Positions 15,730 to 24,240 of a stretch of 64,000 nucleotides of DNA are shown in pieces. Position 1 is the stretch's first letter; each line of letters begins with the position of its first letter. This DNA comes from Pedobacter aquae. Its GTDB lineage: Bacteria; Bacteroidota; Bacteroidia; Sphingobacteriales; Sphingobacteriaceae. The stretch spans positions 2,542,001-2,606,000 of the forward strand of contig NZ_CP043329.1 of the NCBI RefSeq assembly GCF_008195825.1, in the 5' to 3' direction. A model generated the notes under the pieces. The model was not told the origin of the DNA. It searched no databases and saw only the letters and a list, made by a program, of their open reading frames with translations. A program made the position numbers and the translations under genes.

Positions 15730-18700
15730 ATGAATATCAGAGAAGAATTAAAAAAGAGAATTTTAGTGATAGATGGCGCCATGGGTACCATGATACAGCG
15801 TTATAACCTAACGGAGGAGGATTTTAGAAGCGAAAGATTTAAAAACCACCCATGCGATGTTAAGGGAAATAATGATTTGCTGAACATTACCCGTCCTGAT
15901 GTTATCAAAGCTATTCATGCGGCTTATTTAGAAGCTGGTGCTGATATTATTGAAACCAATACTTTCAGCACTCAGCGTATTTCTATGGCTGATTATCAGA
16001 TGGAAGATCTTTCTTATGAGCTGAGTTATGAAGGCGCTAGAATAGCTAAAGAAGTTGCCTTAGCATTTACAGCTCAAAATCCTGATAGGCCAAAATTTGT
16101 TGCCGGTGCTATTGGCCCTACCAACCGTACTTTATCTATCTCTCCGGATGTTAACGACCCTGGTTTTAGAGCCATCACTTTTGATTATCTAGAAGAATGC
16201 TATTACGAGCAGGTAAGAGGTTTAGTTGATGGTGGCGCAGATGTATTATTGATAGAAACTATTTTTGATACTTTAAATGCAAAAGCTGCAATTTTTGCTA
16301 TCAAACGCTACGAAAAAGAATTAAACGATAAGTTAGCCAACCAGTCTCCCCTCTCCTTTGGAGAGGGGTCGGGGGTGAGGCTCGAAATCATGATTTCTGG
16401 AACCATTACAGATGCTTCCGGAAGAACATTATCTGGGCAAACCGTAGAAGCATTTTGGAACTCTGTTCGCCATGCTGATATTTTATCTATAGGCTTAAAC
16501 TGTGCTTTGGGTGCTAAAGAAATGCGTCCTTACGTACAAGAGCTTTCAGAAATTTCTGATGTTTTTGTTTCTGCTTATCCAAATGCTGGCTTACCTAATG
16601 AGTTTGGTGCTTATGATGAGACTCCAGATGAAACTGCCACATTGGTGAATGATTTTCTAGCATCGGGCTTTATCAATATTATAGGTGGCTGTTGTGGTAC
16701 TACGCCAGACCATATTCAGAAAATGGCAAATTTTGCTGCACAACATCCAGCAAGAGTCCCTCAGCAACAAGCTCCTTATTTAAGATTATCAGGTTTAGAA
16801 GCTTTTAATATTACCGCACAAACCAACTTTGTAAATGTTGGAGAGCGTACCAACGTAACAGGTTCGCCAAAATTTGCCAAGCTTATTTTAAGTGGGGATT
16901 TTGAAGGCGCTTTATCCGTTGCTCGTCAGCAGGTAGAAGGTGGTGCGCAAGTCATAGATGTAAACATGGATGAAGGTATGCTTGATTCTGAAGCTGCCAT
17001 GACCAAGTTTTTAAACCTTATTGGTGCCGAGCCCGATATCAGTAAGCTACCTATCATGGTAGACTCTTCTAAATGGACGGTTATAGAAGCTGGCTTAAAA
17101 TGTTTACAAGGAAAAGGCATCGTAAATTCTATTTCTCTTAAAGAAGGTGAAGAAAAGTTTAAAGAATATGCGCATAAAATAAAGCAATATGGTGCTGCCG
17201 CCGTCGTAATGGCTTTTGATGAAAATGGTCAAGCCGATAATCTGGAACGTAGAAAAGAAATTTGTAAACGTTCTTATGATATTTTGGTTAACGAGTTAAA
17301 TTTCCCTCCGCAAGACATCATTTTCGACCCTAATATTTTAACTGTAGCTACAGGTTTAGAAGAGCATAACAACTATGCTGTTGATTTTATTGAGGCTACC
17401 CGTTGGATTAAACAAAACCTTCCTCACGCTAAAGTAAGTGGTGGTGTTTCCAACATATCTTTCTCTTTCCGCGGAAATAACCCTGTACGTGAGGCCATGC
17501 ACTCGGCATTTTTATACCACGCCATTAAAGCTGGTTTAGATATGGGTATTGTTAACGCTGGGATGCTGGAAGTGTACGAAGAAATTGAACCAGAACTTTT
17601 AATAAAAGTTGAGGATGTTCTCTTAAACCGCAGACCAGATGCTACAGAAATCTTGGTAGAATACGCAGAAACCGTTAAAAATAAAGGTAAAGTACTGGTT
17701 AAAGATGAAGAATGGCGTAAAGGCACTGTAGAAGAGCGGTTATCTCATTCTTTAATAAAAGGTATTATTGATTATTTAGATACTGATGTTGAAGAAGCCC
17801 GATTAAAATATGCTAAACCTTTAGATGTTATTGAAGGTCCTTTAATGGCTGGTATGAGCATTGTTGGTGATTTATTTGGCGAAGGAAAAATGTTCTTACC
17901 ACAGGTAGTAAAATCTGCCAGGGTAATGAAAAAAGCCGTTGCCATCTTAATGCCTTACATTGAAGCAGGAAAGGTTGAAGGCGAGAGCAGCTCTGCCGGT
18001 AAAATATTATTAGCAACTGTAAAAGGAGATGTGCATGATATTGGAAAAAATATTGTAGGTGTTGTATTAGCTTGTAACAACTTCGAAATTATTGATTTAG
18101 GTGTGATGGTTCCTGCGGCTAAAATCATTGAAGAAGCTAAAAAACATCAGGTAGACATCATAGGCTTAAGCGGCTTAATCACCCCTTCTTTAGATGAAAT
18201 GGTTCATTTTGCTAAAGAGCTAGAACGTGAAGGTTTTGATATTCCTTTATTAATTGGCGGCGCAACTACTTCAAGAATACATACTGCTGTAAAAGTAGAC
18301 CCACATTATAAAGGGGCTACCGTACATGTTTTAGATGCTTCAAGAAGTGTAACCGTTTGCAGCGATTTATTAAACCCTGAGACGAAAGTATCTTACAAAG
18401 AAAAAATTAAAGAAGACTACCAAACAACCCGAGATAATTACAACAAAAAGAAGGTTGATAAAAGCTTGGTTGCTATTGAAGAAGCCCGTAAAGAGAAATT
18501 TAAGATAGATTGGTCTTTGCCTATTGCTGGCGCACCTACTTTTACAGGTACTAAAGTAATAGAAGATTATCCCTTAGAAGAGCTGGTACCTTATATAGAT
18601 TGGTCTCCTTTTTTCCATACTTGGGAGCTAAGAGGTTCTTATCCTAAAATTTTTGATGATAAATATGTAGGTATTGAGGCTAAAAAATTGTTTGATGATG

Positions 18701-19506
18701 CCCAAGTTCTTTTAAAACGTATAGTTGATGAGAAATTACTAAAAGCAAGAGCTGTATTTGGTTTCTGGCCGGCTGCTACCGTTGGCGATGATGATATTGA
18801 ATTAACCATAGAAAATCAACAATTGCCGGATTTACAATATCAACTTACAGAAGAAGGTTGTGTGTTAAAAGAGCAACAAGAAACAGCACCAGAGACCATC
18901 AAGATACATACTTTACGTCAGCAAGCAGAAAAACCAAAAGGCGAACCTTATTATGCTTTGGCAGATTTTATAGCGCCTAAAGAAACAGGTTTACAAGATT
19001 ATCTTGGTGGTTTTGCAGTTACAACAGGTTTAGGATGCGATGAGCTGGTAGCTAAATTTGAAGCCGATTTTGATGATTATAACAGCATCATGACCAAGGC
19101 TTTAGCCGATAGATTGGCAGAAGCTTTTGCGGAAAAGCTACATGAAATGGTTCGTAAAGACTATTGGGCTTACGCTAAAGCAGAAAAATTAGATAATGAA
19201 GAACTGATAAAGGAGAAATATCAGGGTATAAGGCCAGCACCGGGTTATCCAGCCTGCCCAGATCATACAGAAAAAGCTACTTTATTTAATCTTTTGGATG
19301 CTACACAAACAACTGGCATAAAACTAACAGAAAGTTTAGCCATGTACCCTACCGCAGCGGTAAGCGGATTTTACTTTGCACACCCTCAATCCAGATACTT
19401 TGGTTTAGGCAAGATAGGTAAAGACCAAGTAGAAGACTATGCTAAAAGAAAAGCTTTAGACCTAGAAACCGCTGAGAAGTGGCTGAGCCCGAATTTGGGG
19501 TATTAG
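15730..19506 (+). CDS. metH: cobalamin-dependent methionine synthase MetH
   Basis: MetH makes methionine from homocysteine and 5-methyltetrahydrofolate with B12. The protein is 1258 residues from the ATG at 15730; an ORF start at 15688 lies inside the leader repeat and is rejected. Domains in order: homocysteine/zinc domain (1 to about 340, zinc cysteines in NCALGAK and GGCCGTT near 320), pterin-binding domain (about 360-620, [11 protein letters not shown]), cap and B12 domains (about 660-890, [15 protein letters not shown] with the axial His near 769) and the SAM-dependent reactivation domain ([14 protein letters not shown]). All domains are in one chain. Residues 206-217 are a foreign in-frame insert encoded by a palindromic repeat. 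It is controlled by the upstream SAM riboswitch, and metF lies downstream. Confidence 0.97.
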   Translation: MNIREELKKRILVIDGAMGTMIQRYNLTEEDFRSERFKNHPCDVKGNNDLLNITRPDVIKAIHAAYLEAGADIIETNTFSTQRISMADYQMEDLSYELSYEGARIAKEVALAFTAQNPDRPKFVAGAIGPTNRTLSISPDVNDPGFRAITFDYLEECYYEQVRGLVDGGADVLLIETIFDTLNAKAAIFAIKRYEKELNDKLANQSPLSFGEGSGVRLEIMISGTITDASGRTLSGQTVEAFWNSVRHADILSIGLNCALGAKEMRPYVQELSEISDVFVSAYPNAGLPNEFGAYDETPDETATLVNDFLASGFINIIGGCCGTTPDHIQKMANFAAQHPARVPQQQAPYLRLSGLEAFNITAQTNFVNVGERTNVTGSPKFAKLILSGDFEGALSVARQQVEGGAQVIDVNMDEGMLDSEAAMTKFLNLIGAEPDISKLPIMVDSSKWTVIEAGLKCLQGKGIVNSISLKEGEEKFKEYAHKIKQYGAAAVVMAFDENGQADNLERRKEICKRSYDILVNELNFPPQDIIFDPNILTVATGLEEHNNYAVDFIEATRWIKQNLPHAKVSGGVSNISFSFRGNNPVREAMHSAFLYHAIKAGLDMGIVNAGMLEVYEEIEPELLIKVEDVLLNRRPDATEILVEYAETVKNKGKVLVKDEEWRKGTVEERLSHSLIKGIIDYLDTDVEEARLKYAKPLDVIEGPLMAGMSIVGDLFGEGKMFLPQVVKSARVMKKAVAILMPYIEAGKVEGESSSAGKILLATVKGDVHDIGKNIVGVVLACNNFEIIDLGVMVPAAKIIEEAKKHQVDIIGLSGLITPSLDEMVHFAKELEREGFDIPLLIGGATTSRIHTAVKVDPHYKGATVHVLDASRSVTVCSDLLNPETKVSYKEKIKEDYQTTRDNYNKKKVDKSLVAIEEARKEKFKIDWSLPIAGAPTFTGTKVIEDYPLEELVPYIDWSPFFHTWELRGSYPKIFDDKYVGIEAKKLFDDAQVLLKRIVDEKLLKARAVFGFWPAATVGDDDIELTIENQQLPDLQYQLTEEGCVLKEQQETAPETIKIHTLRQQAEKPKGEPYYALADFIAPKETGLQDYLGGFAVTTGLGCDELVAKFEADFDDYNSIMTKALADRLAEAFAEKLHEMVRKDYWAYAKAEKLDNEELIKEKYQGIRPAPGYPACPDHTEKATLFNLLDATQTTGIKLTESLAMYPTAAVSGFYFAHPQSRYFGLGKIGKDQVEDYAKRKALDLETAEKWLSPNLGY
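16345..16380 (+). repeat. palindromic repeat inserted in frame in metH
   Basis: CCCCTCTCC (16348-16356), TTT, GGAGAGGGG (16360-16368), then TCGGGGGTGAGG. It is a perfect 9-bp stem with a 3-base loop, much richer in GC than its surroundings, and belongs to a dispersed repeat family common in Bacteroidota. Its 36 bp add 12 residues ([12 protein letters not shown]) to MetH without breaking the frame. Confidence 0.85.
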
Positions 19507-19754
19507 TTTGTTAGGTGGTTAGGTTGTTAGATGGTTAGTTTGTTAGATGGTTAGGTGGTTAGGTGGTTAGGTTGTTAGATGGTTAGGTTGTTAGGTTGTT
19601 AGGTTGTTAGTTTGTTAGATGGTTAGTTTGTTAGGTGGTTAGATGGTTAGATGGTTAGATGGTTAGGTGGTTAGGTTGTTAGATGGTTAGTTTGTTAGAT
19701 GGTTAGGTTGTTAGTTGGTTAGATGGTTAGTTGGGTGGGTTGTTAGTTGGTTAG
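19507..19754 (+). repeat. left octamer array (NTKGTTAG), about 30 copies
   Basis: An almost uninterrupted series of 8-bp units, chiefly GTGGTTAG, GTTGTTAG, ATGGTTAG and TTTGTTAG, begins at the base after the metH stop codon and stops just before the S23-family gene. Only the last 25 bp are irregular. The unit TTTGTTAG is the exact complement of the right-hand array's unit CTAACAAA. Confidence 0.93.
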
Positions 19755-19766
19755 AAAGTTAAAAAT

Positions 19767-20147
19767 ATGTCTGGTTATCAAAAGTATACAGAATTAGATG
19801 TTTGGAAACAGGCTAAAGATTTAGCGGCTTATATTTATCATGTAACTGCATCTTTTCCTAAAGAAGAACAATTCGGTATTATTTCTCAAATGCGAAGATG
19901 TGTAGTTTCTGTTCCATCTAACATTGCAGAGGGCTGTGGGAGGCAACATATAAAAGAAACTATCCACTTTTTATCTATCGCTAGAGGCTCTCTTTACGAA
20001 CTAGAAACCCAAATACATATTTCAAAAGATTTGCATTTTATAAATGAAGTCGATTTTAATAAAACGCTCCAAAGCATTGAACACGTTGGAAAACTAATTA
20101 ATGGATTTATAAGATTCCAAAACACCAAGAAAGCACCTAAACCCTAA
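19767..20147 (+). CDS. S23/IVP-family four-helix-bundle protein
   Basis: The protein is 126 residues. It belongs to the family first seen in intervening sequences of 23S rRNA, with stand-alone and retroelement-associated (Avd-like) members that form a basic pentameric four-helix barrel. Signature stretches are YTELDVWKQAKDLAAYIY, FPKEEQFGIISQMRRCVVSVPSNIAEGCGR and FLSIARGSLYELETQIHIS. The last codons and the stop lie inside the right-hand repeat array, so array and gene are physically fused. No reverse transcriptase, 23S sequence or variable repeat is nearby, so no diversity-generating retroelement can be claimed. The function of stand-alone members is unknown; nucleic-acid binding is likely from the family. 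Confidence 0.92.
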   Translation: MSGYQKYTELDVWKQAKDLAAYIYHVTASFPKEEQFGIISQMRRCVVSVPSNIAEGCGRQHIKETIHFLSIARGSLYELETQIHISKDLHFINEVDFNKTLQSIEHVGKLINGFIRFQNTKKAPKP

Positions 20148-20302
20148 CAAACTAACAAACTAAATCCTAACAAACTAACAAACTAAACCCTAACAAACTA
20201 ACAAACTAAACCCTAACAAACTAACAAACTAAACCCTAACAAACTAAACCCTAACAAACTAACCCTAACAAACTAACAAACTAAACCCTAACAAACTAAA
20301 CC
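20137..20302 (-). repeat. right octamer array (CTAACAAA/CTAAACC), about 22 copies
   Basis: Tandem units CTAACAAA alternate with CTAAACC on the plus strand, i.e. TTTGTTAG and GGTTTAG on the minus strand, making the array inverted relative to the one at 19507-19754. It overlaps the end of the S23-family gene by 11 bp and ends 3 bp before the ATG of the exporter gene. Confidence 0.93.
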
Positions 20303-20305
20303 AAA

Positions 20306-21247
20306 ATGCCAAATCAAATTAGTTCTACAAAAGGTATTCTCCTCATTGCTACAGGGGCGATATGCTTTTCGGCGAAAGCGATTATGATTAAGCTGGCTTA
20401 TCAAGAGGCTCCGGTTGATGCATTAACTTTGTTAACCCTACGTTTTGCTATTTCTTTACCCTTTTTTATGTTGATTGCTTTTTTAAATCATCGTAAAAAC
20501 CCAAACAATAGCATTAAACAAATATCTGGGAAAGATATTGCCATCATTTGTGGTCTTGCGCTTCTAGGTTATTATATCGCTAGTTTGTTTGATTTCATGG
20601 GCTTAGCTTATGTAACTGCTGGTTTAGAACGTATTATACTTTTCAGCTACCCCACTTTTGTGGTTATTTTTTCTTATCTGTTTTTCAAGAAAAAAATCAC
20701 CTTACAAATTACAAAGGCACTTATCATCACTTATATAGGCTTATTGGTTATTGTTTATAATAACGATATTTTCAGCACAGCAAATAGCATAAAAGGCGCT
20801 ATTTTTATTTTTATCAGTGCTATAACTTATGCATTATATTTGGTGTTTGGTAGTAAGTATATCCAAAAATATGGTTCGGTAAATTTTAATAGCTTAGCCA
20901 TGATGATTTCTTGCTTATACGTTATAGCACATTATTTAATCTTAGGAAATGGTTCCTTATTAAGCTACTCTTGGACCATTTATGCTTACGGATTTGCTTT
21001 AGCCATCATCAGTACCGTAATACCTACATTTTTAGTGATGGAAGGTATTAGACTGCTTGGTGCAAATAAAGGTGCTATAGTAGCAACGGTAGGACCAGTA
21101 TCAACCATATTTTTAGGTTGGTTAATATTAAATGAAGCCTTTACTTTGCAAGAATTCTTTGGCTCTGTACTGGTAATTATGGGTGTATTTTTAACCAGTC
21201 AGCAGAAAAAAGAAATTGAACAGGTAAATCCTGAAACAAATAGATAA
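20306..21247 (+). CDS. EamA-family (DMT) transporter
   Basis: The protein is 313 residues with about ten hydrophobic segments in two homologous halves of five, the drug/metabolite transporter layout. Recognisable parts are ILLIATGAICFSAKAIMIKLAY in the first helix, ITYALYLVFGSKYI at the start of the second half, and VGPVSTIFLGWLILNEAFT near the end (the family's LGWLLLGE-like motif). It acts in the inner membrane, exporting small metabolites; the substrate is not deducible. metF follows after 15 bp on the same strand. The start codon lies 3 bp after the repeat array, so its leader is made of repeats and it may once have been read directly from metH. Confidence 0.9.
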   Translation: MPNQISSTKGILLIATGAICFSAKAIMIKLAYQEAPVDALTLLTLRFAISLPFFMLIAFLNHRKNPNNSIKQISGKDIAIICGLALLGYYIASLFDFMGLAYVTAGLERIILFSYPTFVVIFSYLFFKKKITLQITKALIITYIGLLVIVYNNDIFSTANSIKGAIFIFISAITYALYLVFGSKYIQKYGSVNFNSLAMMISCLYVIAHYLILGNGSLLSYSWTIYAYGFALAIISTVIPTFLVMEGIRLLGANKGAIVATVGPVSTIFLGWLILNEAFTLQEFFGSVLVIMGVFLTSQQKKEIEQVNPETNR

Positions 21248-21262
21248 TTTTGAACAGCAAAA

Positions 21263-22221
21263 ATGAAAATTACAGATCATATAAAAAACGCAAAAGGTAA
21301 AACGCTTTTCTCTTTTGAGCTTTTACCTCCTGTTAAAGGGCAAAGTATCCAATGGATTTACGATGCCATAGAACCTCTTTTAGAGTTTAAGCCTCCTTTT
21401 ATTGATGTAACTTCTTTACGTGAAGATTATATCTACAAACAAAAAGAAAACGGTCTGCTAGAAAATTATCTTACAGAAGAAGGCCAGGTACCATTGCTAT
21501 TTGTGCTGCCATCTTAAATAAATACAAGGTTGATGCCGTACCACATTTAATATGCGGAGGTTTTACCAAAGAAGAAACAGAAAATGCCTTATTAGATTTA
21601 CAATTTTTAGGTATTGATAATGTTTTGGTTTTAAGAGGCGATGCCCGTAAAGCAGATGCTTCTTTTATACCTACCCCAGGTGGCCATGCTTATGCTACAG
21701 ATTTATTAGCTCAAGTAAAAAACCATAATGCTGGTAAGTTTTTACATGAGGATGTAGAGAGCGAGTATAAAAGTGATTTTTGCATAGGTGTAGCAGGCTA
21801 CCCCGAGAAACATTTTGAAGCACCAAACTTATCTACAGATTTCAAATACCTAAAAAAGAAGGTAGAAATGGGTGCAGATTTCATCGTTACCCAAATGTTT
21901 TTTGATAACCAGAAGTATTTTGATTTTGTAAAGAAATGCCGCGAAAACGATATTAACGTACCTATTATACCGGGTTTAAAACCTATAAGTGCATTAAGCC
22001 AGTTGGTTAACTTGCCAAAAATTTTCCATATAGATTTACCCGAGGATTTATGCGAGGCTGTACAAAGCTGTAAAACCCCTAAAGATGTAAAGCAGGTTGG
22101 TACCGAGTTTATGATTAAGCAATGTAAAGAATTGATGGACTTTGGCGCTCCGGTTTTACATTTCTATACTATGGGAAGACCAGAACAAACAAGACAAATT
22201 GCAGAAGCAATTTTCAAATAA
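21263..22221 (+). pseudogene. metF: methylenetetrahydrofolate reductase MetF, frameshifted
   Basis: MetF reduces 5,10-methylene- to 5-methyltetrahydrofolate, the methyl donor for MetH. The first frame gives residues 1 to about 70 (FSFELLPPVKGQ, DVTSLREDY) and stops early at 21517. From about 21475 the next frame continues with RRRPGTIAICAAI, VPHLICGGFTKEE, VLRGDARK and VTQMFFDNQKYFDF to a normal end. Together they make a standard protein of about 319 residues. Adding one A to the AAAA run at about 21462-21465 (GAAAATTAT) restores one frame, reading EKLSYRRRPGT. No aligned slippery heptamer supports programmed frameshifting. It is a one-base deletion, either real or a sequencing error. Confidence 0.88.
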
Positions 22222-22240
22222 AAATTATTGATATTCTTCA

Positions 22241-22269
22241 AAAGCCGCATTTTTCATGTGGCTTTTTTT
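22241..22269 (+). terminator. Rho-independent terminator after metF
   Basis: AAAGCCGCAT and ATGTGGCTTT form a 10-bp stem (one G-U pair), followed by a run of T. It closes the metH-exporter-metF region. Confidence 0.85.
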
Positions 22270-22293
22270 GTGCCTAAAAAATTGAGCTAATTC

Positions 22294-23213
22294 TTAGAAA
22301 TAACAAGCCGTATGGTCTCTGCCGAAAACAGGCATCCTAAACTTTACCATAATCTCATGAGTACCTTTTTGTACGGTTGCTAAACGGGTATTGGTAAAAT
22401 CAAAAGCATAACCCACCTGGAAATCTGGGTTAACAAAGAAAGATGCCATGGCGTCAAAAGAGTCTAAAGTACGGTAAGAAACCCCTAACCACAAACGGTC
22501 GCTTATTAACATATTCGCATTAATATCAAACTGTAAAGGCGAACCATTTACATATTTGGCTAAGATGTTGGGTTTTAATTTTAAGATATCGTTTAGGTTG
22601 ATAAGATAGCCTGCTTGTAGTAAAAAATGTGGTTTATAACGACCAGCAATACGTGGCTGGCCAAAATCTGATAAGTCTCTATTATAAAAATGTGGAGAAG
22701 ACAAGCCTACATAATATTTGCTTGAAAACAGCATTACGCCAACGCCAAAATTACCTCTCAGGTTACTTACATTCTGGAAGGCCGGGTCGTTAAAAGACTC
22801 TGGACTAAATGGATAATTCTCAGAAAAATTAGCTCTAAAACTACTCAACCCTCCATTTATACCTACTGCTAAGTAAGATTCGTAACCAATCTGAACCCTT
22901 TGTGCTAAAGTTAAATAACCCCAGTTTCTTTGATAACCTCACCTATTTGATCATTAATTAATAAACCTCCAATAAAAGTTTCGCTAGTACCTAAAGGCGA
23001 GTGGATAGATATGGTTTGGGTATTAGGTGCTCCTTTAAAACCTACCCATTGGTGACGAGATAAAGCGGTAACAGATAGAGATTCGTCTAGTGTTGGATAA
23101 GCCGGATTAATAGCCAAAGTATTGAACATGTATTGCGTATACATAGCCTCTTGTTGTGCCTGTACACGCAATACCAATAATACCTGTAATAAAACGAGTA
23201 GTAATAACCTCAT
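22294..23213 (-). pseudogene. PorP/SprF-family type IX secretion membrane protein, frameshifted
   Basis: PorP/SprF proteins are outer-membrane barrels that assist export or surface anchoring of T9SS substrates, notably giant gliding adhesins. The N-terminal part (23213 to about 22911) has a signal peptide (LLLLVLLQVLLVLRVQA) and the family hallmarks QQEAMYTQYMFNTLAINPAY and SRHQWVGFKGAPNTQT. The frame then ends, and the next frame carries on (YLTLAQRVQIGYESYLAVGINGG, later YKPHFLLQAGYLI and VGYAFDFTN) to a stop at 22294. One extra G in the GGGG run near 22917-22920 joins the two parts into about 307 residues. The gene lies directly downstream of the giant adhesin gene on the same strand, as sprF does after sprB. 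Confidence 0.85.
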
Positions 23214-23328
23214 ACCTATGCGATAAAGAGCATATCATACAAAACATATAATAGCTCTTTGATTAACATTTTACGATAAAGGCCCTGTATTGTTACCGCT
23301 AATATGAATTTCTTTAAATACGAGATGA

Positions 23329-24240
23329 TTATCTTCTCATAATGACGTAACCTTTATTAGCTTTTTGCTTTCCATCTGCAGATTTTGTATAAATCATAAA
23401 GAAGTAAACACCGTCAACTACAGGGCTTTGGCTATTAGCTAATATACCAATATTTGAAAACCCTGCAAATGCATTGTCTTTATTATTATAACCTTTTGTT
23501 TTGTATACTTCATTCCCCCAACGGTTGTAAATAACAACCTCATTATCAGGGAAACGCTCTATGTTATAAATGATAAATTTCTCGTTCCCTAAACCATCGC
23601 CGTTAGGAGACATGTAAGGATCTGGATTTATTTCTCCATTTTCTTCTGGACCAATAGGTTTATCTTCCGGATAAAAATCTGTAATGATAACATCTGTACC
23701 CGAACCAATTCTTACAAAAGCAGCTGGGTCTGGCGATACGATAGAAATTTCAACGCTTTCTTGTCCTTCTTTTAAGAAATCTTTTAGAGCTACTAAACTA
23801 AATTTCTGCGTGGTAATGGTGTCTCCTGCTGGAATCATCATGGTATCAAAATTTCCGCTTAAAGCGTAATCTTTATCTTGTGTAGCAGTTCCTGCAAAGT
23901 TCAATACAAAATTTACATCTTGAAATAAAGACTCGGTAAGTTTAGCTGTAACAATTAAGGTATCACCTTCATTTAATAAAGACACGCTTGGGGTAAGACT
24001 AACAGTAACCACTGGCTGTGTATATAATGTTGCCGTAGCTGTATCTCTTAATCCCGATGGATCTGTTAGGATATAAGTAAACCTATCTATACCTTTAAAA
24101 TTGCGATTAGGGATATAAATAAAAGAACCATCAGATTCATCAAACTGGGCTAAACTACCTTTGGAAGTGCTTTGTAATACGCTAAAACGTAGCGGGTCTT
24201 GGTCTGGGTCACTATCATTAAGTGAAACACTGGCTCTTAT
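23329..24240 (-). CDS. C-terminal portion of giant adhesin with CHU_C (gliding-motility-type) sorting domain
   Basis: This frame continues the giant Calx-beta protein after a one-base deletion in an A run. Bases from about 24240 down encode DSTIRASVSLNDSDPD, a cadherin-like segment, then another Calx-beta-like unit (GDTLIVTAKLTESL to GQESVEISIV). It ends with the gliding-motility-associated C-terminal domain: DPYMSPNGDGLGNEKFII, PDNEVVIYNRWGNEVYKT, DGVYFFMIY and a final KGYVIMRR. That domain is the type B signal for T9SS export. An in-frame ATG-like start at 24012 exists but has no signal peptide, so this is not a separate gene. About 300 residues are encoded here. Confidence 0.85.
   Translation of the reverse strand: MRASVSLNDSDPDQDPLRFSVLQSTSKGSLAQFDESDGSFIYIPNRNFKGIDRFTYILTDPSGLRDTATATLYTQPVVTVSLTPSVSLLNEGDTLIVTAKLTESLFQDVNFVLNFAGTATQDKDYALSGNFDTMMIPAGDTITTQKFSLVALKDFLKEGQESVEISIVSPDPAAFVRIGSGTDVIITDFYPEDKPIGPEENGEINPDPYMSPNGDGLGNEKFIIYNIERFPDNEVVIYNRWGNEVYKTKGYNNKDNAFAGFSNIGILANSQSPVVDGVYFFMIYTKSADGKQKANKGYVIMRR

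Noticed and set aside
19767-20147. Diversity-generating retroelement (Avd-type S23 gene)
   Set aside because: No reverse transcriptase, template repeat or variable repeat occurs anywhere in the window.
19507-20302. CRISPR array
   Set aside because: The units are contiguous octamers without spacers, and no cas genes are present.
21263-22221. Programmed -1 frameshift in metF
   Set aside because: The downstream frame is -1, but no X-XXY-YYZ heptamer is in register near 21460-21475 and MetF is not known to use frameshifting.
23329-24012. Separate gene for a CHU_C-domain protein
   Set aside because: It has no signal peptide or start context, and the same frame continues upstream to the exact point where the giant adhesin loses its frame.
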